DNA of 64,000 nt from Cranoglanis bouderius (taxonomy: Eukaryota > Chordata > Actinopteri > Siluriformes > Cranoglanididae): NCBI GenBank assembly GCA_023630585.1, contig CM042542.1:23464915-23528914 (forward strand), read 5' to 3'. How positions within the stretch are numbered: position 1 is the first letter of the stretch; each line of letters opens with the position of its first letter. Made by a program: the position numbers and the translations under genes. Below the pieces are notes generated by a model. It was not told the DNA's origin and did not search any database. It saw only the letters and a list, made by a program, of their open reading frames with translations. This document shows, piece by piece, positions 24,155 to 34,850 of the stretch.

Positions 24155-24685
24155 TGTTAGGTCGCGCCACGAGTGTGACTACAATTCCCAGCATGCACAG
24201 CAGCCTACAAATATGGCCGCCACGGACTACACTCCCCATGACACTCCCTCACTCCTACGCTCACAGTCACCCGCCTTCTGATGGCACACACCTGTTGTTA
24301 ATCCCAAGTTCACTATATAAGGACAATAGTTTTTAACTTCCAACGTGAAGTATTTGTTCGTTCCTGTGTTCTGACAATACCAAGCAACATTTCTATGGAC
24401 TGTTTATCTCGGCTTTGAACCTCACAACGTCTTTCGGATTTTGGATTACTGCTCTTTCCCTGGATTTATTGTTTGTACGGATACTGAACTTTGCTAACGT
24501 TTTTGACCTTGATCTGTTGCCTAGCCTTGGATAACCCTGTTTGCCCGTGTGATTGAACTCTGCCTGCCTTTTGACCATTCTTCTGCCTAGCGATTTTGGG
24601 AACTGTTGCTTTGATATTAAATCTGTTCCTAATAAAGTGATGAATTTGCTCTGCACCTGCATCCAACCCTCCGTATGTTCTAACA
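24155..24685 (+). mobile_element. Solo LTR of an LTR retrotransposon
   Basis: 531 bases bounded by TGTTAG and CTAACA, inserted into the copy B intron; the empty site is visible in copy A. The flanks are AACCT and AAGCT, a 5-bp target duplication with one change. Promoter-like CTATATAAGG is at about 24314 and AATAAAG at about 24630, both expected in an LTR. No internal coding region remains. Confidence 0.85.
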
Positions 24686-24849
24686 AAGCTCTTGAACCTT
24701 GTGAGACGTTCTGAGGAACATTCCAGGAACCTTGTGTTTGTAGCTGGAGATATAGCGATGTGTCGATACAAGACTTTTAGGCAAACGTGATTTGTGAGAC
24801 GAGGGAAATGATTTACTAAACTCTTATTTTTTTGTCATTTTTTCTGCAG

Positions 24850-25214
24850 CTCCCACTTATCTGCCCTTCGTGATCGTAGTGAGCGCCTTCCTGTCCTTCG
24901 TACTTCTCGGCGCGATGATCTCCATCTGCTGCTGTTACTGCATGAAGCCGAAGCCCAGCGACCGACCTGGTCCAACCCAGACTGGTTTGCTGGAATCGGG
25001 AGGTCCGTTGCCTGAAAGCTCCACCCCATCATGTATGTCCAACTCTGGGCTCCACCTGCCAGATCTCAGCGTGTACAGTGTGTTTCCACCAAACTTTGAT
25101 TCTCCGCTCCACGAGGGGGTGCTGCAGTATAACTCATGTTATACCTATCCACTGCCTCCAGATCTCAACATGCTGATCAGTGTGTCGTTCCTGGAGAGGT
25201 GCCTACACCGCTAG
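24850..25214 (+). CDS. Shisa-like exon 2, copy B
   Basis: The same 365 bases in length as copy A exon 2, after the acceptor TTTTTTCTGCAG. It encodes YLPFVIVVSAFLSFVLLGAM, ICCCYCMKPKP and the Pro-rich tail, with several substitutions from copy A (for example Arg to Cys in the cysteine cluster, Gln to Tyr near the end) but no indel. It shares the amber stop (25212-25214) and the in-frame PFPEDPIYPIVTV tail up to TGA at 25254-25256. Without its own exon 1 or promoter it is either a pseudo-exon or an alternative 3' exon of copy A. Confidence 0.65.
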
Positions 25215-25740
25215 CCCTTCCCTGAGGACCCCATCTACCCCATCGTCACCGTCTGATGATGTCACAGGACTACAAACAATTAGAAAGTACAAGCATGGGA
25301 AGGTTAACTGAAAAATGCAGCGTGGTGATGAAGATGATCACAGCCATCACCTTCCCATCTCTCATCACAGCACTAAAAACAATTTAGTGTCATTTTTACT
25401 GAATTTTACTCAATGTTCCAATTTTTTATTTTTTTTTATATATATATTTTTTTTATATTACATATTTTTATTTAGCTGATAATAGCAGTGAAGATCACAA
25501 ACATTTATGAACATGGCTTGGAAATCCTCTCAGAAATCCTGTCACATTAGCCAGCTATTATACGTGCAATTCTATACAAGTCTTTAAATGTCTCTTGAAA
25601 ACCTTGTCAGAGTTGGCACAAACAACGGACATCACGATCATTTGTGAATGAGAAATATTCATCTCTATCTCTAAATATCTCTATGTTGTTAGTCCGTGTT
25701 CACTGGCTAGCTAGCAATACGCGGTGAAGCTTGTCTACAT

Positions 25741-25786
<46 letters not shown>

Positions 25787-27258
25787 CTTTATTGGTTGTT
25801 TAGCACGAAACTTGTAACGTACATTCCAAAGGTGGGTTACATTCTCACAGAGATCAAACATATATTCATAGCATATGTACAAACACACAACAGTTATACA
25901 CATACACATTAATTCGCACACAGTAGAAAGAGAGGTTACATAGCATTAATAATCCTGATACTTGCTGGTACAAATGACTGAGAATATCTTGATGTTCTAC
26001 ATTTGATAGATCTAAGTCTTCTGCCTGATGGTAAAAGTTGATAATTACAGTTAAGTGGGTGTGATTCATCTGCTCTTATTACTTTACATCTTTGGGAGAC
26101 ACATTTGGTATAGATTTCTTGTAATGTTGATGCATTGTCTGCACCCAGTTTCTTACATTTACTTATAACCCCCTCCAACCTTTTCTTTGCATCACGATTG
26201 CTATTTCCAAACCAACATGTTATTGAAAATGATATGACTGATTGAATAACTGATGTGTAGAAAAGTTGGAGGATTTTATTGTCGATGTTAAGTTTGTAAA
26301 GTTTTCTTTGAAAAAATATTCTCGAGTGTACCTTTTTAAGGATAGCATTGATATTTTTACTGAAGTTGAGCTTATCATCAGTTATCATACCAAGATATTT
26401 ATATTCATGTACACTCTCTACAGGTTCACTGTTGATAGATAGGGTGGAATGTTCCACATCAGATGTTCTGAAATCCACAATCATTTCCTTTGTTTTCTTA
26501 ACATTCAGTTCAAGATAGTTTTCTCTACACCATTCAACAAACTTATTGACCTCATCTCTATATGCAATATCATCAGAGACACATCTTGCCACAAGAGCTG
26601 TATCATCAGCATATTTAAACAACTGACATCCTATGTTGGTACTTCTACATTCACTGGTGTACAAGGTGAACAGTGTTGGTGATAGCACACACCCCTGGGG
26701 GGCACCTGTGTTTGTGACTAGGACATCAGATTTTGTGTTCTTATATTTAACATACTGTGGTCTAGAGGTAAGAAAATCATTTATCCATAGGACAAGCGTG
26801 GGGTGAACATTCATATTGATCAGTTTTTGCATGGTAATATGAGGCTGTATTGTATTAAAAGCACTGGAAAAGTCAATGAACAGAATTTTACAGAAATGTT
26901 TGTTGGTTGCTGTATTAGCCCTATCTACATGTTTGAGCACAAAATCAATGAGTGACAGGCTAGCATCCTCGACACACCTCGATGAAGTGTAGGCAAATTG
27001 CAAAGGAGCAAGGTATGGGATCACCTGTGGATACAAGATGCCCTTAACAATGCGTTCAAAACATTTCATAACGATGGCAGTTAGTGCAACAGGTCTGAAG
27101 TCGTTATTACAAGCTGGTGGAACCTTTTTGGGAATAGGCACAATCTCTGAGGTTTTCCATATTCTAGGGACACATGTTTGATCGAGAGATTGCTGATAGA
27201 TGTTACGCATGACTGGTGCCAGGGGGACACTGCACATTATTATTATTATTATTATTAT
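25741..27258 (-). mobile_element. CR1/L2/Rex-superfamily non-LTR retrotransposon, 5'-truncated
   Basis: Flanked by (TAA)n at 25741-25783 and (ATT)n at 27237-27258 on the plus strand, so the two trinucleotide tracts are in opposite orientation. The body carries one long reverse-transcriptase frame. It sits in the 3' flank of Shisa-like copy B and is absent from copy A. Confidence 0.85.
25936..27237 (-). CDS. Non-LTR reverse transcriptase, C-terminal 433 codons
   Basis: Uninterrupted RT core and C-terminal domain: FRPVALTAIVMKCFERIV, FIDFSSAFNTIQP (motif A), NTGAPQGCVLSPTLFTLYT, FKYADDTALVA (YADD catalytic pair) and LNVKKTKEMIVDFR. The tail QLLPSGRRLRSIKCRTSRYSQ is typical of this fish LINE group. 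No endonuclease precedes it, so the copy is 5'-truncated at about 27237. The frame is intact, suggesting a young insertion. Annotated as a retrotransposon gene, not a host gene. Confidence 0.85.
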   Translation of the reverse strand: MCSVPLAPVMRNIYQQSLDQTCVPRIWKTSEIVPIPKKVPPACNNDFRPVALTAIVMKCFERIVKGILYPQVIPYLAPLQFAYTSSRCVEDASLSLIDFVLKHVDRANTATNKHFCKILFIDFSSAFNTIQPHITMQKLINMNVHPTLVLWINDFLTSRPQYVKYKNTKSDVLVTNTGAPQGCVLSPTLFTLYTSECRSTNIGCQLFKYADDTALVARCVSDDIAYRDEVNKFVEWCRENYLELNVKKTKEMIVDFRTSDVEHSTLSINSEPVESVHEYKYLGMITDDKLNFSKNINAILKKVHSRIFFQRKLYKLNIDNKILQLFYTSVIQSVISFSITCWFGNSNRDAKKRLEGVISKCKKLGADNASTLQEIYTKCVSQRCKVIRADESHPLNCNYQLLPSGRRLRSIKCRTSRYSQSFVPASIRIINAM

Positions 27259-27715
27259 AAGCAGTTCAGATTAGCTCATGTTTGTTAGCTAGCTAGCATT
27301 AGCAGTGAAGACTGTATCTATTTATAAAAAATGACTGAAAAATCCTGTCAGGTTAGCTCATGCTAATCTGCTTTCTTTATCATCGTGTGTTTAGTGTAAC
27401 GTTGCTTCTTAGAGGAGTGAGCTCTGCTTCAAACATTTTTGTGAAATGTTTTTGTTTTTTTAACTCGATGATTAGAGTTTGTTATTTAAACCAAAAAAAG
27501 AAAGAGAGAAACAATAGTTTTTTTTTTTGTGTTTTTTTTTTTAATACCTGGATGAGTGTGTGATGATTTACGCATACAGTTTGCACAGCGCTAAAGTACA
27601 GTTAGCGACATTCTCTAGCATGTTGAGGTTTTTTTGTGTGTGGTGTGTGTGTTTTTTTTTTTGTTTTTTTTTTTAATTTATTACTTTTCTCTAAACTCTC
27701 CCTTTAAGCCTCACA

Positions 27716-27890
27716 CTGTAAAAAAAAAAAAATCCCGTAAATTTTACAGTAAAAAAACCGGCAGCTGTGGTTGCTGGAAATCTACCGTTAAAAAATACGG
27801 TGGAAATGTTCTTCTGTTTACGGTATATTTAAAAATGAACCGTAAAATTTTACGGTAAAAAAACGGTAGCTGTGGTTGCCAGAAAAAAAA
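27716..27890. repeat. Palindromic MITE-like element (TTTACGGT type)
   Basis: Repeated CCGTAAATTTTACAGT / CCGTAAAATTTTACGG palindromes at about 27733 and 27841, each followed by GC(A/G)GCTGTGGTTGC or a similar block. This is a common teleost non-autonomous DNA transposon pattern. Confidence 0.65.
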
Positions 27891-28039
27891 GTACATGAGT
27901 AAAAGAAATTGTGAATTGAACAAGAACACCCAGAAGTGGTATGAAAAGCAAATACACTTTTTATTTTAATGCCACAAACATGTTAAATACATACTTTGGA
28001 CAACCATATTCTTCTCCCTAAAACAGCAGTAAAACTAGT

Positions 28040-28556
28040 ACTTGTAATTCCTTACAATTATATAGCGCTTTTCTTGGCACTCAAAGCTTTTTACATTATA
28101 TGGGGGAGGGGGTTCTTTTCAAACACCACCAGTGTGCACTACCACCAGCTGTAGGTGGCGAGGAGAGGAGGGTGATGTAGTCAATTCAGGGATGGAGATT
28201 ATTGGGGGATCATGATAGATAAGGGCCAATGGGGGAATTTCACCAGGACACTGGGGTGATACTCCTACTCTTTACAAGAAGTTTCCTGGGATTTTTAATG
28301 ACCACAGAGAGTCAGGACCTCGGTTTAACGTCTCATCTGAGATGACAGTGCTGTTTTTACAGTATAGAGTCCCCGTCACTATACTGGGGCATTAGGATCC
28401 ACACAGACCACTGGGAGAGCACCACCTACTGGCCTCCCTAATACCACTTCCAGCAGCAACCTTGGTTTTCCCCAGGAGGTCTCCCATCCAGGTACTGGCC
28501 AGGCTCAACCCTGCTTAGCTTTAGTAAGAAACCAGGTGAGAGCTGCAGGGTGATAT
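28040..28556 (-). mobile_element. 5S rRNA-derived SINE (SINE3-like)
   Basis: On the minus strand the first ~100 bases (28556 to about 28452) resemble 5S rRNA: ATATCACCCTGCAGC, then AAGCTAAGCAGGGTTGAGCC and GTACCTGGATGGGAGACC, which cover the internal polymerase III control region (A box to C box). The body ends near AAAAGCGCTATATAATTG. 5S-derived SINEs (SINE3) are known from zebrafish and other fish. The family assignment is by the 5S head only. Confidence 0.85.
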
Positions 28557-29182
28557 CTTTTATTTATCCAAGTTTATTTCTTTCTGAATTTATTTTCTTG
28601 TATCTACTGTATGTCTTCTGTAAAGCACTTTGTAAATATTGTTTTTTAAAAAGAAAAAGCTTTTGGTTTTCACTTTGCACCCATTAAATCAAAATTGGTG
28701 CTTTATATTTTATGACGGAATTTTATCATTGATTTTTAAAAGTCAAAATGTCTCTTAATGAAAAGCAGATGATGTCATCTCTCTGTGCATGACCCGAGCG
28801 GCGTTCCTTCATTCACCTCAGGCTCGATTCATCTCTGGACGGAGGTTAGAGAATGAATTTAATTCTTTCTTCCTCCGTGTAGATATTTTGATATTTCAAC
28901 CGATACTTCAAGATTTATCACATTTTAATGATTCGATAAAATTCTTTTGGTTGAAATATCACATTTTGATCCACGGTACTTCTGTGAACACAGAGTCTTA
29001 AAAATACTGTGAGTACGTGATTCGACAAATTCTGGTTACTACTTCAAAAGAAACTACAGAGGTTGAAATATCACGCTGGTACCACGTGATTCGACAAAGC
29101 ATCTGATACCCTTTATTGATTGAACATTATAACCAACACTGTGTGATATCCTCTCGTGATTATTAAATTATAAGCTGTAACT
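28557..29182. other. Non-coding flank with short internal repeats
   Basis: Leads into the ORF at 29183. GGTTGAAATATCAC appears at about 28951 and 29058, and ACGTGATTCGACAAA at about 29014 and 29084, so a ~70-base unit is partly duplicated. The nature of this DNA is unknown. Confidence 0.5.
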
Positions 29183-29527
29183 ATGGGTGGAAATTGTCAG
29201 TGTAGTATCACACCAAATCAGTGGATGTATGATCATGGTAAAGGCGTTTTTGTGCAGCCTTTCGTCTATAATCTAGCAGGCTGGACAGAAGGTCAGCCTC
29301 AGTTCCATTCTTACCCTCGTGATGGAACTTTTGATGAGGCACATTTACTCACAGCAGATTTGTGTGTTTATGAGAATTGGGGAGATGCCGGCTGGGATTA
29401 TGAATACATGAAACGCGCTTTATCCTCATGGAAAGATGGTAAAACCCAATGGGATGATGAACATTCCGATCCCAGCAAACATACATATATCTATGTTATA
29501 GAAAATCATCATACCCCTTTGAAATAG
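29183..29527 (+). CDS. Unrecognised 114-residue ORF
   Basis: ATG at 29183 begins MGGNCQCSITPNQW; the stop is at 29525-29527. The composition is protein-like and unlike the repeats around it: seven tryptophans, many aromatic and acidic residues (YENWGDAGWDYEYMKRALSS, then WKDGKTQWDDEHSDP), and a cluster of C residues after Gly2. The N-terminus could be acylated, but Gln at position 6 is not ideal for myristoylation. No splice acceptor, signal peptide or membrane segment was seen, and I recognise no family. It could be a small domesticated or transposon-borne gene, or part of a larger exon. Confidence 0.4.
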   Translation: MGGNCQCSITPNQWMYDHGKGVFVQPFVYNLAGWTEGQPQFHSYPRDGTFDEAHLLTADLCVYENWGDAGWDYEYMKRALSSWKDGKTQWDDEHSDPSKHTYIYVIENHHTPLK

Positions 29528-29529
29528 TC

Positions 29530-29590
29530 ACTTTTTTTGTCTTACAGCCTGAAATCAAAACCCATTAAAAATATTTTTTTGTACCAGCTT
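29530..29590. mobile_element. Possible Tc1-like subterminal fragment
   Basis: GTCTTACAGCCTGAAATCAA and the following AAACCCATTAAAAAT resemble the subterminal region of Tc1-type elements, compare TTTCAGGCTGAAAAGCAACA near 62795. Very short. Confidence 0.3.
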
Positions 29591-29597
29591 TATTTAA

Positions 29598-29680
29598 ATG
29601 GTAAATGGTCTGCACTTATATAGCACCTTTCAACCTTTGCAGTTCACAAAGCACTTTACACTGTGTCTCATTCACCAATT

Positions 29681-29724
<44 letters not shown>

Positions 29725-29893
29725 AATGGCAGCAGAGCTACCATGCAAGGCACTGCCATCAGGAGCAACTTGGGGTTCAGTGTCTTGCCCAAAGACACTT
29801 CAGCACATGGGGTCACGTGGGCCGGGAATTGAACTGCCAACTCCACGATTCGTGGACAATCCGCTCTACCACCTGAGCCACAGCCGCCCCAAC
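29598..29893 (-). mobile_element. tRNA-derived SINE with internal (CA)n
   Basis: The minus strand begins GGGGCGGCTG, then box A TGGCTCAGGTGG followed by TAGAGCGG, and box B CAGTTCAATTCC, a tRNA-like head. The body contains GGGCAAGACACTGAACCCCA, and there is a (CA/GT)n array at plus-strand 29684-29722. It ends in GGTGCTATATAAGTGC...CATTTACCATT at 29598. Confidence 0.8.
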
Positions 29894-30822
29894 CATATTT
29901 ACACATTCTGCCTTACAACATTCAAGTAACGTAAAAAAGGCAACAGTTTGGAAACGTAAGAAAAAAGAAAACTAGAATAACAGAGTTGGAAAAGTGATCA
30001 GTCTCATGATTTAATACTTCGTAGAGCCACCCTTTGCTTTAATTACAGCCATTAGTCTGTTTGGATATGTCTCTATTAGCTGTGTATTTTGAGCTGGATA
30101 TGATGATTTTCTATAGGCACTGTAGGGCCAGGGGGCCAGTAGCGGGCCACCGACGGCAGCCGCCTGCGGTCCACCAGCGTTTTGCTCATCGTTTTTCCAG
30201 TGGTCCACCGGTGTCTGGGCCGCTTGTTTATACTAAATTCTTGCTGTTGGCCCACGGTCAGTCCACAGTTCATATTATGAATCTTTCCACACACTATCCA
30301 AAATAATGTTCTTCTATGCCACAATGAATCAAAAACAAAGTACACAACTCTTAATAACCACTGCAAAAAAACATGTACTAACATGTACTTAAGGGGGTCG
30401 TTATTGATGCATGAATTCATAAGACTCATGTCGTAGTTAAGGTTAGCTCTGCATTAGTTTGTGATTAGTACATGCCTTAACTCATCATTAGTTCATATTT
30501 AAGTATTAATTCAGGTATTAATGCAGGATTATTCATGTACTGTTACTGTAAAGTGTTACTGATACACAGTGCAGTGAGAACAGAACAGTGTTGTGTGGGA
30601 AAGCTATTGCAGTGATGTCCTGTAAACTACTGAGTGTGTAGCAGCAATAAGAAGTGTCTCATGAATAGAAAGTGTCTGATGCAGCTTTGTATAGTGCAGC
30701 TGTGCTTCAGTATGGTAATACCAAAATCAGCTGTGAAACCACGTTGCAACTTGTGCAAGTCCTCTGGTCAAATCTGCTATGTGAATAGGCATAACATTAA
30801 TAGCATTAATGCTGACAGTTAT
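29894..30822. other. Non-coding DNA with a GC-rich patch
   Basis: No gene recognised. A GC-rich segment at about 30120-30260 (CCACCGACGGCAGCC...CTGCGGTCCACC) stands out from AT-rich flanks. A patch of similar character lies at about 57255-57440. Both are probably pieces of DNA transposons. Confidence 0.4.
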
Positions 30823-31214
30823 TTTGTGTTTCTTCCATTTGTGAATAATCGCACCAACTGTTGTCACCTTCTCACCAAGCTGCTTGGCGATGGTCTTGTA
30901 GCCCATTCCAGCCTTGTGTAGGTCTACAATCTTGTCCCTGACATCCTTGGACAGCTCTTTGGTCTTGGCCATGGTGGAGAGTTTGGAATCTGATTGATTG
31001 ATTGCTTCAAATACTTCATCAAATACTTATTTCACTCATTAAAATGCAAATCAATTTATAACTTTTTTGAAATGTGTTTTTCTGGATGTTTTTGTTGTTA
31101 TTCTGTCTCTCACTGTTAAAATACACCTACCATTAAAATTATAGACTGATCATTTCTTTGTCAGTGGGCAAACGTACAAAATCAGCAGGGGATCAAATAC
31201 TTTTTCCCCCACTG
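30823..31214 (-). mobile_element. Tc1/mariner transposon, 5' end fragment with transposase HTH
   Basis: The minus strand starts with the TIR CAGTGGGGGAAAAAGTATTT (31214 inward), next to a TA target dinucleotide. The transposase start at 30972 reads MAKTKELSKDVRDKIVDLHK, then GYKTIAKQLGEKVTTVGAII, the paired-like DNA-binding helix-turn-helix of Tc1 transposases. Homology stops at about 30823, so the catalytic DDE domain is lost. Confidence 0.92.
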
Positions 31215-32260
31215 TAATGTTGTTTATTATGTAAAATTTATCATGCAAATGAAATATTAAAATTCTCTACATATCATAATTTACACACTATAAATAGCGG
31301 CGATTAGCCAATCAGAACTCAATATTGTAATTAGCTGTGCTCAAGCTCACGCCTCACGCAAGTGTGTGTCATTTTTCACACTGTTCAAAACGGCCAAGAG
31401 AACAGTTCAAGAGCAACTTTTGACATTCTTTAAAAAGAGGAGAACCGAAGGTGTGATATTTCTTTGATTAGTGTTTAAAGACATTCCCCTGACATAACAT
31501 TATATGTGTGTGTGTGTGTGAGTGAGTGTGTGTGTGAGTGTGTGTGTGTGTGTGTGTGTGAGAGTGTGTGTGTGTGTGTGTGTGTGTGAGGGAGTGTGTG
31601 TGTGAGTGTGTGTGTGTGTGAGTGAGGGAGGAATGGGTTTGTCTTTACCGTCCACTGTTAGAGCTTTGGAGCGCTGAAAAGCGTGGAGCTCAAAAATGGT
31701 CATTTTAATGTCCTATATTAAAGCAATAAGCCTCAAGATGGCGTGGTTTACAGTGTATTTAGAACAGGTGGCCTAGTCAGGCTCGACGCGGAGCAGAAAA
31801 CTCCCTGTTGTTCTAACTGTAAACCACGGCTTCACAAGGCTTGTTGCTTTAATAGAATGGCTATTCCATAAAAATATTTATTTTAATATTTATTTTATTG
31901 ATAAAATAAACACAGCAACAAAAATGTAATGATATTGATGCATTGTGGTTCATCTTCGGGCGACCCGAGTTCGAGACCCGACTCGGGGGGCCTTTTCCGA
32001 TCCTGTATATATTGTATCCGACATATACATACATAAATGCATGTGTTTTGTTCTGATGGCTCCAAGTTAATTTAATAAAGCTTATATTTTGTTAAACAAA
32101 AATGTGCATAAAAATTAGACAATTTTGCAATCATTGCTTAAGGTTAGCTACAGGACCCCCCACCCCACCAAAAAAATACTTGACCACACCATCCCCCTTG
32201 AATTTTTTTACAATTTGACCACAATTTTGTAAAAATGTCTCTCACTCGAATAAAATACAT
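31215..32260. other. Intergenic DNA with compound (TG)n repeat
   Basis: An interrupted (TGTG/AGTG)n array at 31504-31625. Nothing else is recognised with confidence up to the LINE at 32261. Confidence 0.6.
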
Positions 32261-34146
32261 TTGCCATGGTTAAATGAACATCTCTGGAAGCTAATGAAGC
32301 AGGGAGACTTGGCATTAAGGGCTGCTCTTAAATCTAAATTACCACATGATAAGAGAAAATTCCAGGATCTGCGAAATAAAGCAGTAAAAGAATTAAGGCA
32401 GGCCAAAGCTGATTATTTTATTAAGTTAATTGATGACTGTAAAGGAAATAGCCAATTAATTTGGAAAAATATTGATAAAATTACAAAGAAGGGGAATACA
32501 GCAGTTCAAAATTGGGCTATAAAGGACCGATCAAAATTAATAGAAGATAAAGAACAAATAGCTAAAATTTTTAATTCATTCTTTTTGAATTCTGTACAGT
32601 GTCTGGCCAGGAATTTTGGTGCTAGATCAGGAGTATTAGAACCTTTAAACAATGAAACTCCTGTCTTCACAATTGAAAATGTCTCAGAATCTACTGTAAT
32701 GAAAATATTTGATAATTTAAAAGGATCTAGGTCTAAAGATGTCTATGATATCGATGCACGATTTTTTAAAACTTATAAATCATCTCTTTGTAAACCTCTA
32801 ACACATCTGATAAATCTGTCAATAACAAACTCCTATTTTCCATCTTGCTGGAAGGCGGCAGTAGTGATACCTATTCTTAAAGCAGGTGATGGGACTCTCC
32901 CATCAAATTATAGACCCATAAGTATCCTTCCAATAGCATCGAAAATTGCAGAAAGGGTAGTTTGTGACCAATTAGTTTCTCATTTAAATGAAAGTGAAGT
33001 GAATTTACATCCAATGCAATTTGGGTTTCGAAAGAACCATTCAACAGAAATGGCTAATTGTTTTTTTGGTCGAACAAATTAGAAGTCAACTTGACAGAGG
33101 TGGTGTTGTTGGAGCTGTGTTTTTAGATCTTGCAAAGGCATTTGATACCTTTAAATCATAACTGTTTAATTTCCAAACTTCAGAATTTTAATTTATCTGC
33201 TACTGCCTTGACCTGGATGAAATCATATCTGACTGAGAGGAAACAATGTACAAGAGTGGTTGATAAGTGTTCTTTTGCTAGCTGTCCTATAGGGGTCCCT
33301 CAAGGGTCTATTTTAGGACCCATTTTATTTAGTATTTATATTAATGATCTCCCTCAAGTATGTCCAGGTGTTAATGTTCAAATGTATGCAGATGATACTG
33401 TACTCTTTGTTCATGCAAGAACTAAAGAACTTGTTGAAAGCAAATTGACATCTGCAATGGCGGAAGTCTCAGATCGGTTAAATAAGTCTTGTTTGTCTCT
33501 TAATGTAAGTAAGACAGTTTGCATGTATTTTACTGCAGGAAAACACAACTCGGTGAATCCAGACATCGTGTTTAATGGTGAAGTAATCAAATGTGTGACT
33601 CATGTCAAATATTTAGGAATTATAATTGATCAACACCTGTCTTTTAAAAAACTAATAAGAAGGGTTATAAATAATGTTAAATTTAATTTAAATACTTTCA
33701 AAAACATCAGGCACCAACTGTCTCAATCAGCTGCATTACTTTTTGTACATACTTTGATTCTCCCCCATTTGTCATATTGTATAACAACTTGGTCACAGGC
33801 AGGTGCGACTACACTTAAGCCTGTGTACTCCCTTCATAAACAAATTCTGAAAGTGTTAGACAAAAAACCAAGGGACTATCATTATTGTACCATTTTGAAA
33901 AAGTTTAATTTTTTAAATTTTGATAATTTTGTATTTTACAGTGATGTATGCCTGATGTATAAAATTACCCATAGTCTTGCTCCCTCTCCTCTTAGGGGAT
34001 GCCTGGCCCATAACGGCAGTGCCGGTAGGACTAGAGCATCTGCTAGGGGAGACTTGGTACTGCAGTATAGAAAAACAGCCTTTGGTCAAGCAGCGTTTTG
34101 GGTTAGAGTAGTGAGGATATGGAATTCCTTACCTATAAACATCTGA
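32261..34146 (+). pseudogene. Non-LTR reverse transcriptase, frameshifted
   Basis: Two open pieces, 32261-33082 and 33130-34146, cover the RT fingers, palm and C-terminal region. Motifs: WKAAVVIPILKAGDGTLPSN, NYRPISILPIASKI, QFGFRKNHST, GVPQGSILGPILFSIYINDL, QMYADDTVLFV (catalytic YADD) and LNVSKTVCMYF. Motif A lies in the frameshifted gap (LDLAKAFDT at about 33122-33148). Two indels prevent a full product. Confidence 0.88.
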
Positions 34147-34445
34147 AGCTTTGACAGCTTCATAGTTTTTAAAACCAAGCTTAAGTACTGGCTGCTATCA
34201 GAACAAATCTGTAACCATTAATGATTGTGTTGTAAGTTCTGTGTTTTTATATACTGATTTTATTAATCTTGCATTCTTGGATATATGTATTGTGGTGTTC
34301 TATGTAGTGTATATCTAATATTGTATGTTATTTTATTTGTTTACCTGCCCAGGGACAGCAGATGTAAATTAGCTATTAGCTAACTCTGGTGCAATTACTT
34401 TTAATTGTGCATTGTCCCTGTAAAAATAAACAATAAAGTAAATAA
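32261..34445 (+). mobile_element. L2/CR1-like LINE, 5'-truncated, two frameshifts
   Basis: Starts inside the linker before RT (PWLNEHLWKLMKQGDLALRA) and runs to an AATAAACAATAAAGTAAATA tail. RT homology continues across 33060 (NCFF then VEQIRSQLDRGG in another frame, at a run of Ts) and across about 33150 (LAKAFDT, then LNHNCLISKL in the next frame). The endonuclease is missing. Confidence 0.9.
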
Positions 34446-34523
34446 GTAAAGTAATGCTGACCTCTGTGCAAGAACTTAGAGATGAATGGCTTCGAATTTA
34501 ATAATTTACTTCCTCCTATTGTG

Positions 34524-34850
34524 TAACTACAGACTGACATTATAAACCACAGGCTGACATTATAAACTACAGGCCAACATTATAAACCACAGACTGATAA
34601 TATAAACCACAGACTGACATAACAAACCACAGGCTGAAACCACAAACTACAGACCATCATTAGAAACTACAGACTGACATTATAAACCACAGACTGGCAT
34701 TGTAAACTGCAGACTGATAATAAAAACCACAGACTGATAATATAAACCACAGACTGATAATATAAACCACAGACTGAAACTACAAACTACAGACCATCAT
34801 TAGAAACTACAGACTGACATTATAGACCACAGACAGACATTATAAACTAC
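34524..34850. repeat. 20-bp minisatellite with 140-bp higher-order period
   Basis: About 16 units of a 20-base motif, TATAAACCACAGACTGACAT and variants, in perfect 20-base register. A block of variant units at 34631-34690 is repeated at 34771-34830, exactly 140 bases (seven units) later, so a multi-unit block was duplicated. Confidence 0.97.

Larger units (their letters stand above)
23836..27715 (+). repeat. Shisa-like duplication unit, copy B (no exon 1)
   Basis: Matches copy A from inside the intron (from GTTATATCTTTTATC) through exon 2 and the 3' flank. It is split by a solo LTR (24155-24685) and a non-LTR retrotransposon with flanking (TAA/TTA)n (25741-27258). The promoter and exon 1 are missing, so no complete gene is present unless it splices from the upstream copy A exon 1. 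Confidence 0.88.

Noticed and set aside
31925..32000. tRNA-like B box (GAGTTCGAGACCC) near a short GC-rich hairpin
   Set aside because: No matching A box or cloverleaf at tRNA spacing, so neither a tRNA gene nor a clear SINE could be supported.
34524..34850. CRISPR-like regular repeat
   Set aside because: The 20-bp units are contiguous with no unique spacers and the DNA is vertebrate; it is a minisatellite.
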